The position numbers and the translations under genes are program-made. The notes below the pieces were generated by a model, which was given only the letters and a program-made list of their open reading frames with translations, ran no database searches and was not told the origin of the DNA. This document shows positions 7,376 to 16,200 of a DNA stretch of 28,927 nucleotides, in pieces. How positions within the stretch are numbered: position 1 is the first letter of the stretch; every line of letters begins with the position of its first letter. Source of the DNA: AWTP1-13 sp035714005 (GTDB taxonomy: Bacteria; Pseudomonadota; Alphaproteobacteria; Rhizobiales; Hyphomicrobiaceae); the NCBI GenBank assembly GCA_035714005.1, contig DASTMQ010000217.1:1-28927 (forward strand), given 5' to 3'.

Positions 7376-8080
7376 GTGACCGGCCGGCGCAAGGAGGTTG
7401 GCGAGGACGCCTCAATCGCCGAGCTCTGGGCGCGTGCGGCCCACGATCTGCGCCAGCCCGTTCAAGCCGCCCTGCTGCTCAGCAAGATGCTGGATGGGGC
7501 CTCGGCGCCCCCGGACATGCGCCGCGCGGCGCGCCACATTGGCGCCTCGTTGAGCGCGCTCTACGGCATGCTCGAGTTCCTGGTTGTCCTGTCGCGTCTG
7601 GAGGCGGGCCTCCAGAGCGCGCCGCAGCGTACCTGTCAGCTGGCCGAGGTCTTGGCCGCCACCCTGCGCGAGGCGAGCAAGGTTGCGGCGCGGCGGGGCA
7701 TCGCCTTGCGCGTGCGGGGCGTGCGCGGTCTGGTCAAAAGCAACCCGCACCTGCTGGCAACGGCCATCAAGAGCCTGCTTCTCAATGCCATCAAGTTCGG
7801 CGCGGGCGACGCCATAAGCGCCCGTTGCCGTCGGCGCGGCGACCAGGTCGGCTTCGAAGTGCGCTTCAAGGCTGCCGCTGCCGTCGATCCTGCCAGCGAA
7901 AAAAGCGCTTTTTTCGAGCTGTCCAGGCTCGGGGCGGGTGCAAGCGGCCCAGAGCTTGGCGTCGGACTGGTCCTGCTGGAGCGCCTGTGTCGTCGCCTCG
8001 GCCACGACCTCGAGCAGACGCCGGCACCGCCCGACGGCCGGCTGTTGGTCATTTGGCTGCCCAGGGTCGGCACGCCGTGA
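7376..8080 (+). CDS. Soluble histidine kinase-like protein with degenerate ATP-binding domain
   Basis: The 234-aa protein has no membrane segment or sensor domain. Residues 15-80 form a HisKA dimerisation helix pair with His23 in RAAHDLRQPVQAALLL. Residues about 120-230 resemble a HATPase_c domain of the CheY-linked hybrid kinase type. The N-box Asn137 (LLLNAIKF), the Phe box (AFFELSRL) and a G2-like GVGL (195-198) remain. The expected D-G-G G1 box is replaced by EVRFKAAAAVDPA (161-173), so ATP binding is doubtful. It may be a phosphotransfer protein, a pseudokinase or a phosphatase. The start is a GTG at 7376 with a weak AAGG upstream. It converges with a LuxR-type regulator only 9 bp away, its likely partner. 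Confidence 0.82.
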   Translation: MTGRRKEVGEDASIAELWARAAHDLRQPVQAALLLSKMLDGASAPPDMRRAARHIGASLSALYGMLEFLVVLSRLEAGLQSAPQRTCQLAEVLAATLREASKVAARRGIALRVRGVRGLVKSNPHLLATAIKSLLLNAIKFGAGDAISARCRRRGDQVGFEVRFKAAAAVDPASEKSAFFELSRLGAGASGPELGVGLVLLERLCRRLGHDLEQTPAPPDGRLLVIWLPRVGTP

Positions 8081-8089
8081 GCCTCAACA

Positions 8090-8749
8090 TCAGTCGATGA
8101 GCTGTTTGCCCATGGCGACCGCGTGGGCGCGATTGGTTGCGCCCAGAACCCTGAACAGGGCGGCCAGGTGCATTTTCACCGTGCCTTCCGCAACATTGAG
8201 CGCCTGGGCAATTTCCTTGTTGGACTTACCCTCGACGAGGCCCATGAGCACCTGACGTTGCCGGTGAGACAGACTCTGGATGGGTTGTACCCGGGCCGCC
8301 TCGAGCGCTGGCACGGTCTCGGCCGGCTGCTCCGCTAGAATCGGCGGCACGTAGATCTCTCCCGACAGAATGTAACGGAGCCGGTCGATCAGCTGGTCCG
8401 TTTGTTGGCTCTTGACGATGTAACCATGAACGCCCGCCGCCAGGGCACCCAGGATATCCTCGCGGCAGTCCGAAGCGCTGAGCACGACGATTTGCGCCTC
8501 CGGGCGCCGCTGCCGCATTTGCGCAATTCCCTTGGGACCGGCCAAGCCGGGCATGCGCAAATCGACGATGGCAAGGGTCAAGTCCTTGTTTTGTAGGTGT
8601 TCCATGGCGTCGGCAAAGCAACCCGCTTCCAAGAACTTCTTGACCTTGAGATGGCGTCGCAGCAGCTGCGCGAGCCCGATCCGGAAGACCTGATGATCGT
8701 CCGCGATCAGCACCGCACCCCGGAATTCGCAGCTACCGCGTTCCCGCAT
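8090..8749 (-). CDS. NarL/FixJ-type response regulator with LuxR helix-turn-helix
   Basis: The 219-aa protein is a DNA-binding response regulator. Residues about 12-128 are a receiver domain with Asp17-Asp18 (LIADDHQ), phospho-acceptor Asp63 (AIVDLRMPG), Ser91 and Lys113 (IVKSQQ). Residues about 157-217 are a LuxR/GerE HTH: LSHRQRQVLMGLVEGKSNKEI, then VAEGTVKMHLAALFRVLG. The start at 8749 (MRERGSCEF) gives the normal family length; an AAAGGA lies about 11 bases upstream. Longer in-frame starts to 8860 would add a 37-residue tail without family similarity, so the start is moderately certain. The convergent degenerate kinase at 7376 is the obvious candidate partner. The upstream region carries several palindromes that could be operators. 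Confidence 0.9.
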   Translation of the reverse strand: MRERGSCEFRGAVLIADDHQVFRIGLAQLLRRHLKVKKFLEAGCFADAMEHLQNKDLTLAIVDLRMPGLAGPKGIAQMRQRRPEAQIVVLSASDCREDILGALAAGVHGYIVKSQQTDQLIDRLRYILSGEIYVPPILAEQPAETVPALEAARVQPIQSLSHRQRQVLMGLVEGKSNKEIAQALNVAEGTVKMHLAALFRVLGATNRAHAVAMGKQLID

Positions 8750-8876
8750 CGGTTTTGCATCCTTTCTGCCCGCGCCCTCCGCGACTATTGCGCCACGCTG
8801 CGCCAATGCCAACCGGCATGCACGGATCGGCATCAACGATTCTTTTGTTGGCGGCGGCAACTGACTCAGATAGGCT

Positions 8877-8908
8877 GTTCAGCTATATGGCCATATGGCC
8901 ATTTGAAC
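8877..8908. repeat. Tandem ATGGCCAT palindrome
   Basis: ATGGCCATATGGCCAT at 8887-8902 is a perfect 16-bp palindrome made of two copies of the 8-bp palindrome ATGGCCAT. It is loosely bracketed by GTTCA at 8877-8881 and TGAAC at 8904-8908, offset by two bases from the core centre. The shape is typical of a dimeric regulator site, about 140 bases upstream of the LuxR-type regulator start. Confidence 0.6.
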
Positions 8909-8913
8909 TAGGC

Positions 8914-8941
8914 TGAGACAGCTACCCCGCACCCTGTCTCA
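8914..8941. repeat. 8-bp inverted repeat with 12-base loop
   Basis: TGAGACAG (8914-8921) and CTGTCTCA (8934-8941) are exact reverse complements, and CTAG occurs just outside each arm with one or two unpaired bases between. No T-run follows on either strand. It may be a hairpin at the end of the radical SAM transcript or a regulator site. Confidence 0.55.
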
Positions 8942-9141
8942 ACTAGGGGGTTCAGTCTCGCTGGCATCTTGGGCCACCGAGACCAGCGAGGCTGGACCCA
9001 GCACCAGCCGTGCCTCGTCCTCCCGCGCCGCCCCACAAGCGCTTGCCCGCCAGCCTCGGCACCTCTTAAGCGCCTTGGCCCGCTCCGGCGCCCGGCTGCG
9101 ACAGAGCTCGGTGGCGGGCAAACCTGCCGCCCGCCGGCGCG

Positions 9142-10113
9142 CTAGCGTAGCGAGCAGCTGCCGCCACCCAGCACACAGAACTGGGCGCAGTAGGGGTGGC
9201 AGAGTTTGACGGCGCCGGCCGCAAACATGCCGCCATCGGCTCGTGCCGCATCTGCCAGTGTGCTCCCCATCTCGAAGGCGGGATCGTACGGTATCAGCGT
9301 ACACGGCACGACGGTGGGGCGCGCCGAGCCCTTGCGCTTCACCACCATGCGGCTCGACGCACACATCATATCGCCCGGATCCTTGTTGAGAATGGCCCAG
9401 CAGCGGTTGGTGATTTCCGGCACGTCGCGTTGGGATTCCATCTCCGGCAGGAGCACGAGCTCGCAACGGCTCGCCGCATCGATGCGCCAGCCGCGCTCGG
9501 CGATCAGGCGCGCATAGCCCACTCGAGCGCAGCTCTCGCTTTCTTGCCAGCAGGTGCGCCCGGCGAGCGCCAGCCTGAACCCGTTGGCATTGAGCCAATC
9601 CAAGCCGGCCATGGTTTTGACCCAACTGCGAGGTCCACGCTCGATCTCATGCAAGGCCTGGGTGTAGTGGTCGAGGCTCACTCGGATCATGAGTCGTTGG
9701 CCAAATTGCTCGTTGAGGCAGAGCAGCGAGGCTTTCACCTTCGAGCGCTGCATCGGCTGCATCGCATTGGTAAGGACCAAGGCCTCGAAGCCGCGGTCGA
9801 GGGCGTCCTCGAGCATCAGCAGAAACTGGGGGTTCATGAAGGGCTCGCCGCCCGTGAAGCCGACTTCGCGCGTGCCCAGTTGAAGCCGTGTGATCTCCTC
9901 GAAGTAGGCCGCGGCCTCCGCCGCCGTCACATAAACGAGGCGGTCGTTGCGCGGATTGGATTCGATGTAGCAGTTGCGGCAGGTGATGTTGCAAAGCGTG
10001 CCGGTGTTGATCCAGAGCGTCTCGAGACGCCTGAGGGCGACGCTGGCGCGCGCCTCGTGCGTGGCGGTCCAATCGGGATCGTGAAACTTGCGGGGCGTAA
10101 TGCTCTGTTCCAT
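9142..10113 (-). CDS. Radical SAM protein of unknown function with C-terminal cysteine cluster
   Basis: The 323-aa protein belongs to the radical SAM superfamily, which uses a 4Fe-4S cluster and S-adenosylmethionine to make a 5'-deoxyadenosyl radical. The cluster motif is CNITCRNC (Cys41, Cys45, Cys48), followed by the SAM-contact motif TGGEPF at about 87-92. The C-terminal third has several further cysteines, including MMCASS, VVPCTL and the terminal CHPYCAQFCVLGGGSC, suggesting an auxiliary SPASM-like Fe-S cluster. Such proteins often modify peptides, but no precursor peptide gene is apparent nearby, and the substrate is unknown. The ATG at 10113 is preferred to a GTG at 10122 because AAGG sits 8 bases before the ATG. 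It is divergent from gapR. Confidence 0.88.
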   Translation of the reverse strand: MEQSITPRKFHDPDWTATHEARASVALRRLETLWINTGTLCNITCRNCYIESNPRNDRLVYVTAAEAAAYFEEITRLQLGTREVGFTGGEPFMNPQFLLMLEDALDRGFEALVLTNAMQPMQRSKVKASLLCLNEQFGQRLMIRVSLDHYTQALHEIERGPRSWVKTMAGLDWLNANGFRLALAGRTCWQESESCARVGYARLIAERGWRIDAASRCELVLLPEMESQRDVPEITNRCWAILNKDPGDMMCASSRMVVKRKGSARPTVVPCTLIPYDPAFEMGSTLADAARADGGMFAAGAVKLCHPYCAQFCVLGGGSCSLR

Positions 10114-10421
10114 GGCGCGCACCTTAGACTAGTTCGTCAAGCGGCGCTGCCGCCGGCGCGTCGGCAAGCAACGCGACTGTCTTGGCACCACGGCCGGCGC
10201 CAGCCGGCATTTGAGTGGCAAGCGCCGAACCCGCGCCGCGCGCCCCGCGAATCGTCGGCAGAACTTGGCCAATGTCCATCCGCAAAAACCTTTGGATCCT
10301 CCGCGGCCGCGGCTTGCAGCCATACTACCCCGCCGCTAGCGTCCGCCAATTGCAGGCGCGTCAGACGTGCGTTCGACCTGCCGCATTACTGCGCATCTTG
10401 CGTCGCCACCGAGGGAGCATC
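10114..10421. promoter_or_regulatory. Divergent intergenic region between radical SAM gene and gapR
   Basis: The 308 bases between the two divergent genes should hold both promoters, but none can be fixed by eye. The region is very GC-rich. It contains the perfect 12-bp palindrome CCGCGGCCGCGG at 10301-10312 and two GCCGGC copies around 10193-10208. The small basic frames on the minus strand here have no ribosome binding site or recognisable domain. Confidence 0.35.
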
Positions 10422-10706
10422 ATGGTCACGTTGCAGGCCTCCGCCCAAAATCAGCTGCGCCAACTCATCGAGCAGATCGAACGGTTGGAGGAGGAGAAGA
10501 AGGCCCTCGCAGGCGACATTCGCGACAAGTACGCCGAAGCTAAAGGCCTAGGTTTCGACATCAAAGTGATGCGCAAAATCATAACTCTCCGCAAGAAGAG
10601 CGCGGCCGATCGGCAGGAGGAAGACGCGATTTTGACCACCTACCTGCACGCCCTCGGCATGACCGAAGCCTTGCCGGAGCGGCAGGTGATGGACGCCGCA
10701 GAATAA
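10422..10706 (+). CDS. gapR: GapR family nucleoid-associated protein (DUF2312)
   Basis: GapR is an abundant alphaproteobacterial DNA-binding protein that clamps overtwisted, AT-rich DNA ahead of replication and transcription and stimulates type II topoisomerases. The 94-aa product is the usual length. It has a long coiled-coil helix from about residue 8 to 50 (QLRQLIEQIERLEEEKKALA, then DIRDKYAEAKGLGFD) followed by the basic KVMRKIITLRKKS and a C-terminal helix with TYLHALGM. This is the full DUF2312 pattern. The ATG at 10422 follows GAGGGAG at 10411-10417. A longer in-frame upstream reading exists but is not part of the family. It is the strongest marker in the window for Alphaproteobacteria. 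Confidence 0.95.
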   Translation: MVTLQASAQNQLRQLIEQIERLEEEKKALAGDIRDKYAEAKGLGFDIKVMRKIITLRKKSAADRQEEDAILTTYLHALGMTEALPERQVMDAAE

Positions 10707-10710
10707 GGCC

Positions 10711-12003
10711 CTATTGCGCGCTCGTTACCACCTTGCGCTTGCCGATCCCGCTGTTAGCGGGGGCTAAGCCGTAGTCGTAGAGCGCCGAAAGGTTGATGGC
10801 CTCGCCCTTGAATTCCTGTGCCCACAGCAGGTGGGCCGTTTGTAGGCCCGGTCGGAGCCGCAACGGGGGCGATGCGTTGGCCTGGTCGAGCAGCTCGAGC
10901 GCCCGCATCAGATCCGGATGGACCATGCGGGCGAGCACCGGATCGTCCGGCGAAGCCGTGGCCGTCAACAGCGGCGCAATCGGGAACGGACGATAGGAGA
11001 GTTCTTCGGGATGCTCATCGTCGTAAGCGGGTGCTGGCACGAACGATCCTAAGGAGGCTCCCCAGGCCAGGGGCCGCTGTGAGCCAGCGGGGCCGGCCGC
11101 TGCCGCTTGCACGCCATCCCTTGAGCTCGCGAGTCGCGGCGCGCTCAGCAGCGCGGCGGGCTCCGCCGACAGCTCGGCCAGTCGTGCGCGATCAAATTCG
11201 CTCGGTCGCGCCGCCAGCGCGGCCGGCCGCTCGATCAGGCGTGGTGGTGACAATAGCTGCGGCAATGACGGTGTGAGCGAGGCTAGCTGTAGCGGCCTTG
11301 CATGGGCGCGAAGCTCGTGCAGCTGCGCGATCTGGCTAGCAAGCTCGACATTCTTTACGCGTGCCACGCGCACATCTTCTTTGCTAATCGGCTCACCGTC
11401 GTCGGGAACATGCTGCGTGCGCCCGCTCGGGAACAGCAGAGCCAATTCGGTGCGCGGCAGACGCGGCCACGCCCGTACCCGATCGGTATCGATATGCACA
11501 AAGGGGATGGCCGAGGTCGGATAGTAACCCACGCCGCCGCGTTCATGGATGAGCGCCGAATAGCGCAACTGCCGGATCGGTATGTCCGGAAAATGCACGT
11601 CGGCCGCCTTGCCAAGAATGTGGCGGCTTTCACTGGCTTGGCCGCCTACGGTCTTGCGCAGCATGTTGTTAGTGTCACGGGAGCGGAAGCCCGAAATGAT
11701 ATGGATCGGTTCCCTCGATCCCAGCTCGGCATGGATCTCCCAGAGCAGATCGATCAAGTCCGGGTCCATCTGGGTCGGTTCGTCTTTCCGCCAGTCGCGC
11801 AGGATCCAGTTGATCTTCTGCATGGCGTCGGCAAGACGCTTGCCACCCTTCATGTACTGGATGGTCAGGGTTTCCTTGGTATGGATGTTGTAGAGAGAAA
11901 GCGTGCGGTCGCGCGTGGTGTTCGCCCTCGCCGCCAAGGTGCCCGCGACCAGCGCGAGCGCGATCATGAGACAGGTGAGAACCCCCCAGCGGCGCCTCTG
12001 CAA
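10711..12003 (-). CDS. DUF882 / M15-type (YcbK-like) periplasmic murein peptidase with long C-terminal tail
   Basis: The protein probably cleaves peptidoglycan cross-links in the periplasm. A TTG at 12003 is the likely start because GGGGGAG lies 6 bases before it. This gives MQRRRWGVLTCLMIALALVA, a classical signal peptide with cleavage near ARA at residue 27. The M15-like domain covers about 30-185, with zinc-ligand candidates His128 and Asp135 in SRHILGKAADVHF and His170 in FVHIDTDRVRAWPR. Family members usually end soon after this point. Here about 250 further residues follow, rich in Ala, Pro, Leu and Arg, probably disordered or cell-wall-associated, with a defined end SGIGKRKVVTSAQ. The gene ends 4 bases after, and convergent with, gapR. 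Total 430 aa. Confidence 0.85.
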   Translation of the reverse strand: MQRRRWGVLTCLMIALALVAGTLAARANTTRDRTLSLYNIHTKETLTIQYMKGGKRLADAMQKINWILRDWRKDEPTQMDPDLIDLLWEIHAELGSREPIHIISGFRSRDTNNMLRKTVGGQASESRHILGKAADVHFPDIPIRQLRYSALIHERGGVGYYPTSAIPFVHIDTDRVRAWPRLPRTELALLFPSGRTQHVPDDGEPISKEDVRVARVKNVELASQIAQLHELRAHARPLQLASLTPSLPQLLSPPRLIERPAALAARPSEFDRARLAELSAEPAALLSAPRLASSRDGVQAAAAGPAGSQRPLAWGASLGSFVPAPAYDDEHPEELSYRPFPIAPLLTATASPDDPVLARMVHPDLMRALELLDQANASPPLRLRPGLQTAHLLWAQEFKGEAINLSALYDYGLAPANSGIGKRKVVTSAQ

Positions 12004-12018
12004 TCGTCTCTCCCCCTT
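12001..12018 (-). promoter_or_regulatory. Ribosome binding site that decides a TTG start
   Basis: On the minus strand, AAGGGGGAGA (complement of 12009-12018) precedes a TTG at 12003-12001 by 6 bases. No ATG or GTG in frame upstream of the signal peptide has a comparable site, so the DUF882 protein probably begins at TTG. Confidence 0.65.
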
Positions 12019-12217
12019 GCAACCGGATGAGCAAGCCGCGCGCCCCGCGCTTGCCTTGGCCGCCTGGCAGTCTCTTCGCTGCGGATCACCGCACGGGCCT
12101 CGCGCCCAGCGGCGTCGCTTGAACCCCTTGAGGATGCCAGGGACCAACATTGAACGCGGTCACTGCGGCAAGATCGGGGCGAACCGAGCGCTCGGCGATC
12201 CCCGCCGCCAACTCGGT

Positions 12218-13723
<1,506 letters not shown>

Positions 13724-14085
13724 GAGATTGGCTACTCTTACGCAACATGGGGCCCGTTCGCAGTGGTGCGACCGATCGGCGAACCAAGATCGGACAGGCG
13801 GCTACCCGTGGGTTACAGACCAGCCCAGAGTGCCCCAGGGCGGTAAATGCATCGTTGCATTTCGGAATGACTTGAGGCTTTTTTGCGCCGGCCGCCCGGG
13901 GTCCTGTGTGACCAGGCGGGGCGCCGCGGGCGCGAAGGCTGCGACCTGGTCCGGGCCTTGCTTGGAGGCCCGCGGGGTCGCCGGCTTGCAATGATGGGCG
14001 TGCGCCCACACACTTTAACTACCGGCAGGCCCATGCCTTGGGCCGGCGCATGAGCAGCGACAGGCCAAGCAGCGGGAGCGACAGC
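13724..14085. promoter_or_regulatory. Divergent intergenic region with an 18-bp palindrome
   Basis: These 362 bases separate the sigma-54 activator and the oligopeptidase. AAATGCATCGTTGCATTT at 13845-13862 is a palindrome with 7-bp arms and a TCGT centre, set in a locally AT-richer stretch. It could be an operator or a small hairpin. A second stem, CGGGCCT/AGGCCCG, occurs at 13952-13958/13966-13972. No gene is supported here. Confidence 0.45.
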
Positions 14086-15924
14086 ATGGCGAGCAAGGCA
14101 CAGCCAAGGGACCGTGAGCCACCCACGATGGCCGGGGCGGCAGCCAGGTTGGGTGCGATGCCGGTCTGGGATCTGTCGGATCTCTACCCCGGTCCCACCT
14201 GCGATGCCGTGCAACGGGATCTGGCAGGCGCCGCCGAGGAAACCAAGCGCATCAAATTGACCTACCAGGGCAAGCTTGCCGGATTGGCCAAAGACCCCAG
14301 CAGCCTGGCACAGGCGATCGGCGCCTACGAGCGCTTGAGCGACACGGTGGGCAGGCTCGGTTCCTACGCGGGGCTGCTCTATGCGGGCGACACCTCCAAC
14401 CCCGAAAACGCCAAGTTCCACGGGGACATCCAGGAAAAGATTACCACCATCACCACGGACCTCATTTTCTTTGAATTGGAGCTCAATCAAATCGATGAGG
14501 ATGATCTGGCAAGCGCGCTGCGCCTGCCTGCCCTTCGGCGCTACAAGTCCTGGTTTCAGGACCTTCGCAAGGAGAAGCCCTATCAGCTCGAGGAAAGGCT
14601 CGAGCGGCTGTTCCATGAAAAGGCGATTCCCTCGCGTGGCGCCTGGAACCGCCTATTCAATGAGACCATCACGGCTTTGCGCTTCGAGGTCGACGGCGAA
14701 AAACATCCCCTTGCGCTCGAGCCGACGCTGAACCTGCTCATGCATCCCGACGCGGGCCGCAGGGAGGCCGCGGCCGAGGCCTTGGCCCGCGTGTTCAAGC
14801 AGAACATTCGCCTCTTTACGCTGATTTCCAATACGCTCGCCAAGGACAAGGAGATTTCCGATCGCTGGCGCGGCTTCAAGGACGTGGCCGATAGCCGGCA
14901 TTTGGGTAATCGCGTCGAGCGCGAGGTCGTGGAGGCCCTGGTCAGCGCCGTGCGCGGTGCCTATGCAAATACTGCGCACCGTTACTACGCGCTGAAGGCG
15001 CGCTGGCTTGGCAAAGACAAGCTGGCCTACTGGGATCGCAACGCCCCTTTGCCCAATCGACCGGAGCGCCCGATCCCGTGGAAGGATGCGGAAGGGATCG
15101 TGCTTGCGGCCTACGCTGCCTTCGCACCCAAGATGGCGCAAACTGCCGAGCGCTTCTTCGCGGGAGCCTGGATCGATGCGCCGGTGCGCGAGGGCAAGTC
15201 ACCGGGGGGCTTTTCGCATCCGACCGTGCCTTCCGCGCATCCCTACATTCTGCTGAACTATCAAGGCAAAGCCCGCGACGTCATGGTACTTGCGCACGAA
15301 TTGGGCCACGGCGTGCACCAGGTGCTGGCGGCACCGCAGGGACCGTTACTAGCCCCGACACCCTTGACCCTCGCCGAAACCGCCTCGGTGTTCGGTGAGA
15401 TGCTGACATTCCAAGCCCTGTTGGACGGCGCCCGCGACAAGGTCGAGCGCCAGGCGCTGATGGCCCAGAAGGTCGAGGATATGATCAATACGGTCGTGCG
15501 CCAGATTGCCTTTTATTGCTTCGAGCGAAAGGTGCACGAGGAGCGCCGCCGCGGCGAACTAACGGCCGAGCGCCTCGGGCAGCTGTGGCTGGAAGTGCAA
15601 GCCGAAAGCCTCGGGCCTGCCATCGAGCTTAAGGAGGGCTACGAAAACTATTGGGCCTACATTCCCCACTTTGTGCACTCGCCCTTTTACGTCTACGCCT
15701 ATGCCTTCGGCGATTGCCTCGTGAACTCGCTTTACGCCCTCTATCGCGAGGGCCATCCGGGTTTTGTCGACAAGTATCTGGCAATGCTCGAGGCCGGCGG
15801 CTCGAAACCTTATGCCGAGCTCCTGGCGAGCTTCGGTCTCGACGCCTCTGGCCGGGCCTTCTGGGACCGCGGCCTGCGCGTTATCGCCACCATGATCGAC
15901 GAGCTCGAGGCGCTGGAGGCATAG
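14086..15924 (+). CDS. M3 family oligoendopeptidase (PepF-like)
   Basis: This is a cytoplasmic zinc metallopeptidase that degrades short peptides. The catalytic motif is HELGH with His404, Glu405 and His408; the third ligand is Glu431 in LAETASVFGE, 27 residues after His404, as in M3 enzymes. The N-terminal helical part, from VWDLSDLYPGP onwards, is typical of PepF-type oligoendopeptidases, and the 612-aa length fits. The ATG at 14086 is preferred because GGGAG (14074-14078) sits 7 bases upstream; earlier in-frame starts at 14038 (TTG) and 14050 (ATG) lack such a site. No signal peptide is visible. It appears to be a single-gene unit. Two hairpin-forming repeats follow its stop at 15940-15953 and 15956-15980. 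Confidence 0.93.
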   Translation: MASKAQPRDREPPTMAGAAARLGAMPVWDLSDLYPGPTCDAVQRDLAGAAEETKRIKLTYQGKLAGLAKDPSSLAQAIGAYERLSDTVGRLGSYAGLLYAGDTSNPENAKFHGDIQEKITTITTDLIFFELELNQIDEDDLASALRLPALRRYKSWFQDLRKEKPYQLEERLERLFHEKAIPSRGAWNRLFNETITALRFEVDGEKHPLALEPTLNLLMHPDAGRREAAAEALARVFKQNIRLFTLISNTLAKDKEISDRWRGFKDVADSRHLGNRVEREVVEALVSAVRGAYANTAHRYYALKARWLGKDKLAYWDRNAPLPNRPERPIPWKDAEGIVLAAYAAFAPKMAQTAERFFAGAWIDAPVREGKSPGGFSHPTVPSAHPYILLNYQGKARDVMVLAHELGHGVHQVLAAPQGPLLAPTPLTLAETASVFGEMLTFQALLDGARDKVERQALMAQKVEDMINTVVRQIAFYCFERKVHEERRRGELTAERLGQLWLEVQAESLGPAIELKEGYENYWAYIPHFVHSPFYVYAYAFGDCLVNSLYALYREGHPGFVDKYLAMLEAGGSKPYAELLASFGLDASGRAFWDRGLRVIATMIDELEALEA

Positions 15925-15939
15925 CTTGGCATTGCGGGA

Positions 15940-15980
15940 GGCCGCGAGCGGCCATGCCCGCGGCGCAGGCTTGCGCGGGC
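15940..15980. repeat. Two adjacent inverted repeats after the oligopeptidase gene
   Basis: GGCCGC/GCGGCC (15940-15945, 15948-15953) and GCCCGCG/CGCGGGC (15956-15962, 15974-15980) are perfect pairs directly downstream of the stop codon. They may stabilise or end the transcript, but no T-run follows, so this is not a typical intrinsic terminator. Confidence 0.4.
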
Positions 15981-16009
15981 CGGGCGCCCATTGCCGCCGC
16001 CAGCCGGCG

Positions 16010-16045
16010 CATTAAACATTATTGCATATCAATAGATTATACCGG
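16010..16045 (+). promoter_or_regulatory. AT-rich patch, possible kup promoter
   Basis: This is one of the most AT-rich patches of the window, lying 155-190 bases before the kup start. TTAAAC at 16012-16017 and GATTAT at 16035-16040 are 17 bases apart, each a partial match to -35 and -10 boxes. The assignment is tentative. Confidence 0.25.
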
Positions 16046-16200
16046 GGCCGGTCAACCGCCGCCGCGCCCGTGGCGGACGAGGAACCCTGCTCGCGTGTTG
16101 CGGACTATTGTGGCTATGGGGCTATCGTGCGCCCAATGGTAGGTGTATAAGCCGCGCCCATTTACGGCACCGCGGCTACCCTCGAGAAAACCACGCCTCC

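Larger units (their letters stand above)
8750..9141. promoter_or_regulatory. Palindrome-rich region upstream of the LuxR-type regulator
   Basis: These 392 bases carry no supported gene. They contain a 16-bp perfect palindrome at 8887-8902, an 8-bp inverted repeat at 8914-8921/8934-8941 and another 8-bp inverted repeat at 8957-8964/8983-8990. The region is upstream of the regulator on the minus strand and downstream of the radical SAM gene, so the elements may be operators for the former or transcript-end structures for the latter. Confidence 0.45.

Noticed and set aside
9196..10551. 451-codon plus-strand frame across the radical SAM gene and gapR start
   Set aside because: It is antisense to the well-conserved radical SAM gene and out of frame with gapR; no domain is visible.
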